Shown: positions 22,309-34,568, counted from the stretch's first letter. The stretch: DNA of 64,000 nucleotides from Membranipora membranacea (GCA_914767715.1 OU612075.1:5456001-5520000), one strand, 5' to 3'. Notes: a model not told the origin generated them from the letters alone. Translations and numbers: made by a program.

Positions 22309-23212
22309 ATTGATGATACAATCATTACTGTGGCGGATTACAGAATTCCATGATATTTTAGTTCTTTTTTGAGACCAGATTATACCATGAAGGCATAATT
22401 CTACAAACTTATTTTTGATGGCATTGAATTCGCCATAGTCTAAAGTGACAACATGTAAATTTTGGTAGTTCTCTGATAAATATAGACCCTCGTCGCTAAG
22501 GACATTTTAACTTAAACAAAAACCGTCCAATTTTCTCACGAAACTCGAACTTTGAGAGCCATTATCTCAAAACAATGTTTCCGCTTATCCTACAGAGGTT
22601 GCCGAAGTAAATTTGTCATAGCTTCATCAAAAATTGTCGTAGATAAAAAACTAAACCAGATTCTGAAAGCTGAGATAATTCTTAATCAGAGCAATTAAAA
22701 ATCTCTATTTTGTTAGGGGCAGCCTTTCAGTCTATTTTTGTGGAGTGGGTCACATAGTAGGAAGTGACATATTTTGTATGTATGTACTTCATCATTGTGA
22801 TTAGGGTTATAAGAATGCATTTCACTGGGAGGGAGATTAATACCGATCTGATTATGATATGAAAGTGTGATTGATCTTTTCTGTCTAATATTTTATAGAT
22901 CCCCACTTCATATCAATGAACTGCCTCTACTAGTGATTTTGCTCCTACTGTAAAGCTGTGGCTACATGTGCCGAGTTAATTACGAGTCGATGCCCTATTT
23001 AGAGAGGATCGGCCGAGCTAATCCTGCTACACAGCCCTACCTGATGTACGTTATGGTCGGGTGATTTAAATGAGATTATAGGTCATGTGACTAGATTGAC
23101 CAATGAGATTCAAGGGCGAACATAGGTCATATTAAATGTGTCCTCCATCTTGAACTCTCCAAAACCTAAGCAAAACTTCAGTCTTCACTCAGTAAAATCG
23201 ATTCCATGTGCT
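22309..23212. other. Stretch between two elements
   Basis: AT-rich, no gene. Near 22950-23035 two sequences (GCTGTGGCTACATGTGCCGAG and GGCCGAGCTAATCCTGCTACACAGCC) are imperfectly inverted and could be terminal repeat material of the Harbinger element that follows; not certain. Confidence 0.3.
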
Positions 23213-24829
23213 ATGGATGATCTTGAAGATATAGAGCTCGAACACTACATGTTTCTCATTGTTGTGGGGGCATATTTAGCTCTTCAGAGGAACCACAGGG
23301 AGCACTGGGTTCACCCTTTGAACCAGACTAGACAGGAAACATCAGTGATCAACAGGTTTCAGCAATTGAGACAGTATCCTGATAGGTTCCATGCACAGTA
23401 CAGGATGACACCACACACCTTTGACTATCTGCTTGCTATAGTTTGACCAAGGATCAGGAGACAGGATACTGTGATGAGGAAGGCTATTGACCCTGAAACT
23501 AGACTCTGTGTGACTCTGCATTTTCTTGCTACTGGGATGAACTTCAATAGCCTAGCATACATATATGCTCTAGGTAGAAAGACTGTGTCAGACATGGTGT
23601 ATGACTGCTGTGAGGCACTGTGGGATATGCTATGTCCAATCTACTTGAAACCTCCCACCAACCATAATGAATGGAGATCTATCTCACAGAGGTATGTCCT
23701 CTCATTGACCTGAGAGAAATAGGGACAGTGAAGTGAGAGTGAGGTTGAGGTTTAGGTTCTGAAGTGATTTTTATTCATGTATTAATGACTGACTGAGATC
23801 ATCTCAGATCGATTTCAAATGAACACCTGGTAAGTACCCAACTCCCAATTAAGATGCCCTAACCAAGGAGTAAAATGATCTATGTATGTATGCACTAACT
23901 ATCTCGTCAGTAGCCTAATATATAATGCTGCTCTCCTCTATTCATTCGCAGGTTTCTAGATGTGTGGAATTTTCCGAATTGTGTTGGAGCGATTGATGGT
24001 AAACACATCCACATGCGGGCACCTGACAACACAGGGACTTTATATTTTAATTATAAGAAGTCCTTCTCGATAAACCTAATGGCGATAGCTGGAGCAGACT
24101 ACCGCTTCATCATGGTAGATATTGGCCAGACTGGAAGCTGCAGTGATGGTGGGGTGTGGGAAAGATCTCAATTTGGACAAGCATGGAAGAGAGGTATGTA
24201 CACAATAATTTTTTCACTGGTAATGCTTGTGCTCTGATGTATGTTGCCAATTACTGCATGAAAATAGAAATCCTCCCTTGAATAAGATTAGACTACTTCC
24301 CTCTTGTGTATGATAAGATACCCTTGCACCTTCAATATAATATGATTCTCCCTTTTCGCCCTAAATGAACTGATGATCCCCCTCCCTTTATAGATTTCTT
24401 CCCTATCAATCTGTCACCCCCCCCCCCACATTAATGATATGATACCCAATTTCCTATCCATACGAACTTAATAAGATTCCCTCGCCTTCACAAATATTAT
24501 TATTCCTATGTATGATGATCTATGTCCCTTGCCCCTCTCCTCCGTCAATGATTAGTCTCAACTCCTCTATATATATTGCCCCCTTTGCTATATATCACTG
24601 TTCACAGAGATATTTTGTTTCTCAGGTGAGGTGAAAGTTCCACCACCAATATCACTGCCGAATACAGAGGGTCATGAGGAGGAGTATGTTCTCATCGCAG
24701 ACGAGGCTTTTCCGCTGCAGACTAATTTGTTGAGGCCATTCGCACGACGAGACCAGGAAAATGTCATGGTAAAGAAGAGGTTCAACTATAGACTATCAAG
24801 AGCTCGCAGAGTGGTTGAGAACACCTTTG
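23213..24829 (+). pseudogene. PIF/Harbinger transposase (DDE_Tnp_4 nuclease), spliced, one in-frame stop
   Basis: Three exons: 23213-23691, 23952-24193, 24626-24829, all with GT-AG ends and matching phases. Exon 1 starts at the ATG giving MDDLEDIELEH and has one TGA at 23444-23446 in an otherwise open frame. Exon 2 has the first D in WNFPNCVGAIDGKHIHMRAP and then NYKKSFSINLMAIAGADYRF. Exon 3 has the later D in YVLIADEAFPLQTNLLRPF and the NYRLSRARRVVENTFG block. The fold cuts DNA for cut-and-paste transposition. The usual last block (RWRIF...) should come after the next donor and was not found, so the 3' end is lost or far decayed. The Myb-like partner gene of Harbinger elements was not seen. 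Confidence 0.85.
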
Positions 24830-25077
24830 GTAAGTAATATAAAATTCAAATCCCTGTTATTCGAATTAGAGGCAGCATCAATGGCAGTAAATAGCTTCAT
24901 TTTATGTGCCTGCAAGTCTGAGAATTTTTGAGACATCATGGGTAGATATTAGAATATGATATTATAATTATTTACCAAACGTCACTGTTCTCAATAATTA
25001 TCGGCATTGAAGCCAGTTTGCCAATAAAATATTCAAGACCTGCCTGGTCAACACAGCAGTAGTCTCTGTGTCAGCAC
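24830..25077. other. Short gap without a gene
   Basis: Would hold the last Harbinger exon; nothing convincing is left. Confidence 0.3.
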
Positions 25078-25880
25078 TTGGAAAGTGAATCCATAACCAG
25101 TTACAGATTGATCAGCAACCAAGCTCTGCAAGACATGGTAGATGCACTAAGTCCAGCTTGTAAGCAATGTGATGTTATGGACAGCTTGTATACCGTCGAG
25201 TCTACTGTTCATGGACTATCATCCAAGATAGAAATCCAATGTAAGTACAGTCAGGATGTCGTCTACTCAGGAAACACATCTCCAAAAGTGCAAGAGGGCA
25301 GGTCCTAGGACATCAACAACATGTACTTCCTCGGTTGTAAGGCCAGTGGTGTTGGTTACGAACGATCTAGCTGATTTTCTGGTTCTGGTGCACCATTAGG
25401 AGGTTGGGGTATGCTGACAGCCATTATGATAAAGACACTGCACACTATTACAAGAATGCCATCAAGAACAATCCTTCTTCAATCAAAGCAATGAAGCAGG
25501 CGATCATGTCCCCCCTTATCGTGTGACCTCCAGTGATGACGCCCCGAACCACAGGTTTTGTCCAGAGATCAGTTGGTGTTGGTTCACAAGGAGCTAAAAA
25601 CCTGTCGTTATCTCCCAAAACAGATGTTGGATAAGCTCCTACCCGTCTAGGAGCGACTCTCAAATGATCAGCTGCTCAAGCGATGCTAAAGAGTTTCGGC
25701 ACAAAATGCCAACGCCTAAAAGCTCTATACTCACAGGTATAAGTACTAACATTAGTATCACTGCTGTTGCAGATTTGAAATCTCTGCCAGCTAATGAGCT
25801 CAAATCTCCACTTTGTGGTTCCTGCACCCAAGTGCTAGACATGTGCTTGATGTCAAGTGAATTAATTGGTCTCACTTAAA
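25078..25880 (+). pseudogene. Mutator-like (MULE) transposase relic, copy 1, internally deleted
   Basis: 25093-25240 reads YRLISNQALQDMVDAL, CKQC, then GLSSKIEIQC, like the N-terminal domain of animal Mutator transposases. From about 25403 the C-terminal half appears: GGWGMLTAIMIKTL, a frame shift, HYYKNAIKNNPSSIKAMKQA, another shift, then VTSSDDAPNHRFCPEISWCW. This parallels the copy at 35.6 kb block by block. The catalytic middle is missing. Confidence 0.6.
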
Positions 25881-26189
25881 TCTGAAGTAGCCAGGCTAAA
25901 CTCGATAGAGAACAGCTCTCATGAAAACAGGCTTCCAATCACAGCTGGCGATTTTCAGGGATATAATCCCTGAAAATCTGGTACTTAAACTTTATATTCA
26001 AATTTAATAGATTTGTTTTTATATTTGTATTGATCGGTTTTTCATGGATAACATAATGATAGTTTACAATGATCAATTTTGAGCGAATACTAATAATAAA
26101 ATAATATTGTGTCTCTTAATGTTTTATAACTTGTCATATTTATATGAACTTGTTTAACACTGCTAATGAACAAACAAATGAACAAACAA
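25881..26189. other. Gap before the B-box exon block
   Basis: AT-rich, nothing recognised. Confidence 0.3.
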
Positions 26190-26705
26190 AAGAAATACGC
26201 TGACTGCAAAAGGAGATTCTGTCGTAAACATGCTGATGAACATGAAATCCAGAGTGGTGACCATCAGATGCTGCTCATTGAGGATGAGTTGACACCAGAG
26301 TGCTATGACAACAACTATGTGCTAGATGAGATCTGTAAGCACTGTAAGAGAAGGTTCTGCAAGAGGTGCGACACAAAGGGAAGACTAGCCAAAAACTATA
26401 ATCAAAACATTTTTTTAAATCTTGGCATCGGTTATTTTAGTATCATGTCATATTCATCAATGGATGTGTAATAACTAAATTATAAATAAATAATGTTTTT
26501 ATAAACTAATGGTTACTGCTGTATCTAAATAGGGTTGCTGATACATAATTTCTTGCCTTGAATATTGCAAGGGTGACATGTTACTTCTACAGTCTTATTA
26601 CTTATTACAAACATTGATTTTTGTCTCAGTAGCAGAAGGTACACCACACCTGGTATCATGTGGTAACTGTCTTGAAGAAGAGGGATATATCCTTAACTCA
26701 GGATA
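26190..26705 (+). pseudogene. B-box-like exon block, copy 1
   Basis: 26196 on encodes KYADCKRRFCRKHADEHE: the second half of a B-box zinc finger (C, C, H, H, H), then VLDEICKHCKRRFCKRC, part of a second box. A piece matching VERCPAH of copies 3 and 4 is missing, so box 2 is damaged. A downstream exon follows at about 26629 (VAEGTPHLVSCGNCLEEEGY) with an early stop. B-boxes are typical of TRIM-type ubiquitin ligases and signalling scaffolds; no RING or coiled coil is seen here. Confidence 0.5.
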
Positions 26706-27380
26706 GTCATTGTTCACTTATAATGTAATAATCACGCCATCTGTTTTCTGCTATCTTATCAGATCTATTGGGTTTCTGTTTAATGTTTAGTTGTTGCTTT
26801 TGAACAATAAATTATTATCACTAAAACAAAATTCAGTCATTAATCATATTCGCTCCAGGCTGTTTTTCAGCTTGATTTTATAAAATTGTTGGCAATCCTC
26901 CCTTGAATCATATTCCTTGATTTAATATCTGTTACATTATATGCAATATCATGCTGTTTTTGGTACAGTCACATTCAATATCATCAGCTACCGAGCTACC
27001 AAGCTCGCTGTGACTTTATGATTTAAAAAGTCACACAGCATAAAATAATCTTCAACACAGATTACAGGGTATATTAATATATTATAATATATCTAACTCC
27101 ATCCCTGGAAACCAAACAAGGTATTTTTTAAAAGCTTTACTCTTGAATCCAGTCGTTTTGATATTATTGTGACACTGATATTGATTGTTTTATGTAATTA
27201 CTCAAGCTGGTTATTCTTATGCCATCAACTTAATTCATTTTATCAAGAAGTTTTCAGACCATTAACATTGCAAAAATTTTACCATTTTAGTTTTCACGTC
27301 GCTATTAGAGCTAGAATAATACCACAATATTAACAACAATCTCAGCGTCAGTGTGATCACATAAGCACCAATCTGGGGAG
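26706..27380. other. Spacer inside the B-box duplication block
   Basis: AT-rich, no gene seen. Confidence 0.3.
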
Positions 27381-27890
27381 GGAAAGTTACACCTGTTATC
27401 ATGTGGTAACTTTCTAGAGGTAGAGGGATAAATCCTTAACCCATGTAAGGACAGTCAATGTTCAGTTACAAGGTAATTATCATGTTATTTGTTTTCTGCT
27501 ATCTTATCAGTTCTATTCTGTTTTCTGTATCTGTTTAGTTTGTTATAGCCTTTAAAACGAGTTAATATAGTATTAAGTTTACAGTGATCAATTTTAAGTC
27601 CATACTAATAATTATAATAATTTTTGTCTCTTATCATTATAAAAATATATTGTAACAATGCTGAATACAAGAGGAAATTCTGTCGTAAACATGCTGATGA
27701 ACATGAAACTCACAGTGACGATCATCAGATGCTGCCCATTGAAGATGAGCTGGCACCAGAGTGCTATGAGGTAGAAAGATGTCCAACTCAAGAAAATTGT
27801 GCTAGATGTGCTCTGTAAGCACTGTAAGTTCTGCAAGTGAAGCGATAGAAAGTTAACACTAGCCATAAACCATAATCATAATACTTTTTT
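27381..27890 (+). pseudogene. B-box-like exon block, copy 2 (decayed), preceded by an orphan downstream exon
   Basis: 27385-27450 matches the downstream exon of the block (LLSCGNFLEVEG, then a stop). 27668-27800 matches the B-box exon (KFCRKHADEHETHSDDHQM, ECYEVERCP), then loses frame in the second box. The match to copy 1 resumes only near 28190, so foreign DNA sits inside the copy. Confidence 0.5.
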
Positions 27891-27936
27891 TACACCTTGG
27901 CATTGGAGTTTTTTACACAAAGAACTCATTTTTTCT

Positions 27937-28178
27937 TGAGCGGGGTTTCGCTTAGATTTGCAGAGAGAAGAGGGGCTGGCATTAGATGGAGAGAGATGAA
28001 TGCCCACGCGGCAACATATGGGGATGTGGTTATCATGATGCTTGAAGGCAACGACCTCGACAGTGGCATGTCTGCAACGCAACTGGCTGACAGGATTGCC
28101 CACCTAGGACGGCAGATGGTGGACCCAGACTGCCGTCATAACTTCACAGTGGCCAAGGACCAACCAACAGTACAATGA
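27937..28178 (+). pseudogene. SGNH-like passenger fragment inside B-box copy 2
   Basis: Open frame with YGDVVIMMLEGNDL, a good match to the strand and block III (GxND) of SGNH/GDSL-type domains, then ATQLADRIAHLGRQM. More GC-rich than the flanks. It probably came with the Mutator-like sequence next to it. Block I and the final catalytic D-x-x-H are not present, so it is not an enzyme by itself. Confidence 0.4.
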
Positions 28179-28265
28179 GCCAATTTTTAGTATCATGTTA
28201 TATTCATCAATCGATCTGTTATAACTGAATCTGGGTCTTCAATTGAGGAGTTAGCTTATAGCATT

Positions 28266-28813
28266 ATGGCTATATTATCGCATTATATGTCGTCTGATTC
28301 AAATCCCCAGCATGATAACTGCCCAACTGATTCTGGCACTTGGTGCAAATATAATAAACTTGCTTTGGGTCTGATTGATCACCTCAAACCTGAACCTATC
28401 CCAAGAATATCAGCACATGCTGGAGGAATCATAAAGCCAGTCTTTGAGGCCCTCAGCGGTGAAGGAATTTTGAGTCGATGCCAACGGGCCATGACTCAAA
28501 ACGCCAATGAGTCATTCAACAACCTAATTTGGTTGAGGTGCCTAAAGGAACACTGGACTAGTGCAGTGTGTTTGTAGCCACTGTGTTGGCTACTTTAAAG
28601 TTCAACCAAGGTGCTGCTTCTGTGTTTGATCATATTTTAGAAAATCCGTCGGACCGCCAGAACGTGAAAGTTGATGCAAGGGACAGAAGAAGAGTGGTAG
28701 CTGGTAGTGCAGAGAAGGTGAAACAGAAGGCTGAGAGGAAGTATGTTAAGAGAAGAAAAACAACAGGGGAGGAGTACGGCGCTGGTATAGAAGATAGTGC
28801 TGGTAATATGTAG
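28266..28813 (+). pseudogene. Mutator-like (MULE) transposase C-terminal part, copy 2
   Basis: Contains SGTWCKYNKLALG, VFEALSGEGILSRC, TQNANESFNNLIWLRC and, after a short frame change near 28575, ATVLATLKFNQGAASVF, ending in a basic tail (KVKQKAERKYVKRRK). TQNxNESxNxxIWxRCPK...FN.G is the signature of the C-terminal part of animal MULE transposases. No catalytic domain remains. Confidence 0.75.
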
Positions 28814-29766
28814 GTAAGTTCACCTCACCCACAATTCAAAATGATTACAATACAAATTTTGGAAGACAACGCAAAATGATTTGGAAGCACTTCATTATAT
28901 TTTATTTGTCTATGCCATATTACACACTGATCACCCATTACACGTAAATTTTTCATCTCATATCATGATAAATCATATTTGTGTTTATAGGAGTTGATAG
29001 AGGGCGGAGAATGATGCAAGATAGATAAGAAACAGACAAGCATCAATAATGTTCTATGACAATCATATAAACTGAAACTTTAGCACTGATTTTCTCTAAT
29101 TCTGTTTTTCTCGATTTCTGTTTTACTCTTGGGTATATAATTTCAGTTGTGTTAGAGATATGATCTTGAAATTTTTTGTGTGTTATTTGAGGCCATTAAT
29201 ACATCAAATGTTGAAAACAGATTTACCATTCATGTCTTAGATTCTTAGTTGTGAAAGATGCAAAAACACATTTTTTTCAAAATCGGAACTGATATTTTGG
29301 GTTGTTCCAACAGCAATCCAGGTTGGATTATATGTAAAGTGCTTCTATAATATGATAGAAACATGCCTTAGCTCTAGTTTTCATCAATCCATTTCAACCT
29401 TGAATAATTTCTAGTTAGGTGTTTCCAAAATAGATACGATGATCAACACAAGCCAAACACTGCCAATTGTGACTTCCAACTTCAAGATAGCTGATTTTTG
29501 ACAGCATTTTTCAATTCTACAGGCAAAAGGCAAAATTACCCTAAGAAAGTTTAAAGTCAAAGGATTAAGGTACTTAATATAGGAAAATTTCCAATTCGGT
29601 GGTACACCCCCCTTAAACGAGGAAATTTAGTAAAATATGTTTCTTTTCAATTTATAGAATAGTTTATTTTTGGTTTAGTTTATTACTGCAGTGAATTTTG
29701 CAGATTGTAATTAACAAATCAGATTGTAACAACAGCAAGGTATCCCTGTCAGACTAATGTCTGGTA
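28814..29766. other. Stretch without a gene
   Basis: AT-rich; no coding signal seen. Confidence 0.35.
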
Positions 29767-30350
29767 GTGAAATTCAACACGACCAATAAGGATAGCTCAT
29801 TGATAGTTGAGAGGGTAAATTCCAGCGTAGCAGGAACTATACAGGCCGGCAGTCAGAAATATGCTGACTGCAAGAGGAGATTCTGTCATAAACATGCTGA
29901 TGAACATGAAATTCATAGTGGTGATCATCAGATGCTGCCCTTTGAAGATGAGTTGGCATCAGAACGATACGAAGTCGAGAGGTGTCCAGCACACAACAAA
30001 CATGTGCTTGATGAGATCTGTAGTTTGTGTAAGGGACATATATGCAAGACTAGTCAAACTACCATCATAACACATAACATTTTTTTCAAACCTTGGCATC
30101 GGATAATAGTATCATGTAATATCAATTGACAGATTTGTTATAAATAAATTATGAATAAATCATGATTTGATAAATTAATGGTTACTGCTTTATCTAAATA
30201 GGGTTGCTGATACATTATTTCACTCACTTCTCTCACTTATCTACAGTCTTATTACTTATTACAAACATTGATTTTAGTCTCAGTAGCAGAAGGTACACCA
30301 CACCTGGTATCATGTAGTAACTGTCTTGAGGAAGAGGGTTATATCCTTAA
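29767..30350 (+). CDS. B-box-like exon block, copy 3
   Basis: 29860 on encodes YADCKRRFCHKHADEHEIHS (end of B-box 1), then RCPAHNKHVLDEICSLCKGH and ICK, the first half of a second B-box (C-x2-H...C-x2-C). The downstream exon at 30282 on (after TAGTCTCAG) encodes VAEGTPHLVSCSNCLEEEGY, ILNP, and may end at CCCAT|GTAAGG. If that donor is not used, the frame goes on into a hydrophobic stretch (YLFSVILLVLYGFLYLFSLL) that would be a membrane segment. No RING, start exon or substrate domain was found. It is the best preserved copy with copy 4, but could still be a fragment. Confidence 0.45.
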
Positions 30351-30689
30351 CCCATGTAAGGACAGTCATCGTTCACTTACAATGCAATTATCACGTTATC
30401 TGTTTTCTGTTATCTTATTAGTTCTTTACGGTTTTCTGTATCTGTTTAGTTTGTTGTGGTCTTTTAAACAAGGTAATTTAGTAAAATATGTTTCTTTTCT
30501 TTTTTTAGTTTATAGTTTATTTTTAGATTGGTTAATCACTGCAGTTGATTTGAAAATTACAAAATTGTATTTGTAATTTATTATGATTTTAAACTTTAAG
30601 AAACAATAATTAAATGAATATTCATAATTTCATGAAGCTGTTTCGCTGCGGTGATCAAACACTCCTACCGATATGAGATAAAAAAAAAC

Positions 30690-31190
30690 CAGAACTATAT
30701 TGACTGCAAGAGGAAATTCTGTCGTAAACATGCTGATGAACATGAAATCCATAGCAGTGATCATCAGATGCTGCCCATTGAGGATGAGTTGGCATCAGAA
30801 CGATACGAAGTCGAGAGGTGTCCAGCACACAACAAACATGTGCTTGATGAGATCTGTAGTTTGTGTAAGGGGCATAAAGGCAAGACTAGCCATAAACTAT
30901 CATCATAACACATAACATTTTTTTTCAAACCTTGGCATCGGATAATAGTATCATGTAATATTAATTGACAGATTTGTTATAATTAAATTATGAATAAATC
31001 ATGATTTGATAAATTAATGGTTACTGCTTTATCTAAATAGGGTTTCTGCTACATTATTTCAATCACTTCTCTCACTTATCTACAGTCTTATTACTTATTA
31101 CAAACATTAATTTTAGTCTCAGTAGCAGAAGGTACACCACACCTGGTATCATGTGGTAACTGTCTGGAGGAAGAGGGTTATATCCTTAAC
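30690..31190 (+). CDS. B-box-like exon block, copy 4
   Basis: Near-duplicate of copy 3 at about 840 bp spacing, introns included. Encodes DCKRKFCRKHADEHEIHSSD and RCPAHNKHVLDEICSLCKGH; the downstream exon near 31120 gives VAEGTPHLVSCGNCLEEEGY. The acceptor before the first exon is AAAACCAG. Confidence 0.45.
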
Positions 31191-32184
31191 CCATGTAAGG
31201 ACAGTCATCGTTCACTTACAATGCAATTATCACGTTATCTGTTTTCTGTTATCTTATTAGTTCTTTTCGGTTTTCTGTCATTACATGAGTCTTACTATTT
31301 ATTACGAACATTGATCTTTAATGTAGAGTTAATCAAAGTTTGACAATCACTTTTTCTTTTTCCGAAGCAAATTCCAAGATATATATCTTTGGTACAAAAA
31401 AAAGATTTTTTTCTGCCCTTACACTCTCCTTGTCTTGGCAATCAGACTCAAGACTTGAAAAATGACCAGGGCACCTAGAATGACAAGTTGCCCTCCCTCA
31501 ACAAACTAAGGAAAACGTATTGGTAAGGAATTGTTAAAAGTCAATGATAGGCCTTTATGTTATTCACATCTTTCCTTCAACCAGAAATCTGGTCAACACG
31601 CCAGTATTGAGAGAAAAAAGTCTGCTCAATTCTTGAGTTTCTTCAGTTTCCAAACTCACCATGCCAGCTACTCATTCAAAACCAGCTACTGACCAGGTAT
31701 TTTATGCATATTGAGAACATACATTGGAACTTGAAGAGAGTATTCTCATTGATTTGACAGAGAAGACCTAATTTATACATTTATTATGGTCATTTTTTTT
31801 TATCATTTTTATATGCAAGAGGATGTGGCGTCTATGTCAGTCGGGCAGGGACAACTAAGTAGGTATTCAGAGTGTGTGGGATGATGTTGGCGAGGATTTC
31901 TACAATCGGAGGGTGATAAATAAGATAGATAAAGATAATAATAATAATAGATAAATAGATGTCGTCACTAATATAAGGCCAGCTGCGGAACCTGGATTTG
32001 AAGCATGGCGTAGATTGCACGGTACATCCAGACCTAGGGTGCTGGCTGCACCAATAATACAGTCGACTCGTGCACGTAGTGTCAAACCCACCAACAGATC
32101 TGACTTTGTGTATCAGTCACCCTTGGTTTTCTATATTTTAAGGTTACAACCTCCCCTCTGAACTTAAGAGAAACGTACTGAGAA
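31191..32184. other. Stretch without a gene
   Basis: AT-rich; a short (AAT)n-like run near 31935-31950; nothing else supported. Confidence 0.35.
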
Positions 32185-32852
32185 ATGCCGCCGAAGCGAA
32201 AGAAGCATGACCATAGTAAACAGCCCCAGCGTTGTGAAGTGTGTATGGCTAACGACCACCCGACGATCAGGTGTGAGAGGTTGGTGTGCTTTGAGTGTGG
32301 TGAGCAGGGTTATTAGTAGGTTGTTGAAGTTCCGCAACAATTCGTTTTAAAATTACGCTTCATCATTCAAAACTTTGAATCACCCAACAGTTCCTGATAA
32401 TTCGAGCTGGAATAACAGCTACATGCTTGCTCTACAGGTTCGATAGTAATAGTAGGTTTTAATTTTTGTACTCTGACCTGTTGTCTTTCAGACTTAGCAT
32501 CACAGAGTACTCGAGAGGGTAGAGCTGTCAGCGAGCGTACTGGAGGTCAGCTGCAGTCTTCAGAGCTAGACCGAGAACCGGCAGGAGTTGCAGGAGATGC
32601 CACAGCATAGACCACTCCAAACCAGCCTGCCCACTCATTTGTGGCTAATTGGACTGATACTTGTGCAAAGGAAATGTGGCGGTTCCTTGCGTTGGTCTTT
32701 CTAACAGGATTTGTAAAGATGAACGAAATCAAAGATACTGGTCGACCAACCCTTTACTGATGTCACATATATTCCCTGCTACAATGACTAGGAACAGATT
32801 TCAGGCTGACATGCATATTCAAGACAGGAATTGCCTACTCCCTTATTTATGA
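32185..32852 (+). pseudogene. piggyBac-like transposase N-terminal fragment, preceded by a Cys-rich open frame
   Basis: 32185-32310 encodes MPPKRKKHDHSKQPQRCEVC and two further C-x2-C pairs before a stop; its link to the rest is unproven. 32643 on reads WTDTCAKEMWRFLALVFLTG, FVKMNEIKD, then shifts frame to QRYWSTNPLLMSHIFPATMT, RNRFQ. The order EiwrFLal.f.tG...YWst......f.a.M.RnRFq is the start of the piggyBac DDE domain. The catalytic part is absent. Confidence 0.65.
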
Positions 32853-32917
32853 TGTTGTTATTGTGTTAGGTCATAAGGGGATATCAATGCCAAGACTTGA
32901 CCAGATGTAAAGCGACC

Positions 32918-33783
32918 CTCAAATTTCGATGGAGCCAAGGAAGTATGGACACAGAGATGCTACGACCTGAGGTTTGAGCTGCAGTGGAAAGTGTTCCAGG
33001 ATTTTGATGTGACAGACCTCTCCCTGCGTATCAACAACACGAAGCTTAAGCAGTATGGGAGCACGATGGAGGCCATAACTGCTCAGTATTTGCTTCATCA
33101 GGTCTTAAAGATAAAGTACTCTTCTTCAAACTATAATCTTCCCATCGAGTTGGCTCTAGGGCCTCTATCGAAAGCTCCTAAAGCAAGCACAAAGTCTTTC
33201 TTAGCATTTCTTAGCGTATATTATGATATCTGCTCATAATAATTAAATCAAATTTTAAAACATACCTAACTATAAATTCCAATGGAACTTTGTTTTCTGA
33301 AATTTTAACTTGGTTTTAATTTTTTTCCATATAGACGTCGTCACTAGAAGCGCTGAAATATTAAGGGATGGGGCATATCCCGGGGACAGAAATACTATGC
33401 TCGTGCCCATGGCGGCATATGGGCTGGTGGCCGTGCCGAAATGCAAACAATTTTGCATATCGGTCATTCCAACGCCAGTCATGGCAGAGCTGGCCGTTCA
33501 GACGGTGCCACAAAACACCAACACACCCTCAGCGCCAGATACGGAGGTGACTTGCCGAGGTAGGAGGGAGAGAAGATCCCAGCCATACGGACCGCTCAAT
33601 AACTCGACCCAGTCCCAGAGAACTCAGACTCAGAGAATTCAGACTCAGAGACTGCCGGCCTTTCTAACCAGGATATCAGGAGTCCAATGTGGAGACAGTG
33701 GGTCTGGAGATGGGCCAGGAAGAGGAATCCTCCACCGCTACTACGGGCACCAGCACATCTTCGGAACCAAGTCAAAACACTGA
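32918..33783 (+). CDS. Two unassigned exons, probably element-derived
   Basis: Exon 1 about 32918-33100 (contains FDGAKEVWTQRCYDLRFELQ, then DLSLRINNTKLKQYG) ends at a GT. Exon 2 starts after CCATATAG at about 33345 and encodes EILRDGAYPGDRNTMLVPMA, a Q/T-rich stretch of short repeats (TQSQRTQTQRIQTQR), and stops at 33783. GC content and splice signals suggest real coding sequence. I do not recognise any domain, and a change of frame near 33700 would give a Ser/Thr-rich end instead. Confidence 0.3.
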
Positions 33784-34568
33784 AGAATAATTTATAGGTA
33801 GGTAATGTCTTTTTGCGATTCTATTAACTGCCTGTTATTGTGGGCCATAATCCAGTGAAATTATTATTATTAGGGATCTAGTTAAGCAAATGAGTAAGTT
33901 GGTAACACTCACCTCAACACTTGATATCATTAGGGAAATGACTAGCATTGATTTTATGGTTAGTAACATTTGGTGTGATTAATGAAGGACTAGCAGAGAC
34001 GTAACACGAGTTTAATGGCCTGCTTTATTTGGATTGGTATGTTAAATTGTATTCATACACCGGTAATGTTTGTGATCAGTATTATTATTGACAGGGGGTA
34101 AAGGTCATAATTGTGGCAACATGGTCCATCCTCCTGTTGCTTCATGATCATAGTGTGCATCATATTTTCCGGTTCATTGTGTCATTTGTTTGAATGAGGT
34201 TTGAGTTTGTAAAGAGCAAATAGGTGATTAGGCAAATATAATTATTTTAGAAATTGTCTTCTTCTTTCCAGATGTGGGACAACTTCCCCAAAAGAAAACC
34301 ATCAGGAAATGCAGTACAGATTTAAGAAAATACTTGAATTGTGCCAGTTTGAAAATTTATTAGTATACATCGAAGTTTGATATGAAGTATAATTGATAGT
34401 GATGTTTTTACGGTCGTCTTCAACAGAGCCATTTTATCTCAGCATAAGAGGGAACTTCATCAACATTCAACAAATTTCTAACGACAAATACTAGGCCTAA
34501 AGTATCCACACTTTAGCTAGCATAGACTGGTTTATATTAAATCATATATATATTTTACAACTTCATCA
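33784..34568. other. Stretch without a gene
   Basis: AT-rich, nothing recognised. Confidence 0.3.

Noticed and set aside
32185-32310. CCHC gag knuckle of a retrotransposon
   Set aside because: The Cys spacing (C-x2-C pairs without the CCHC His) does not fit a retroviral knuckle, and no gag or pol follows.
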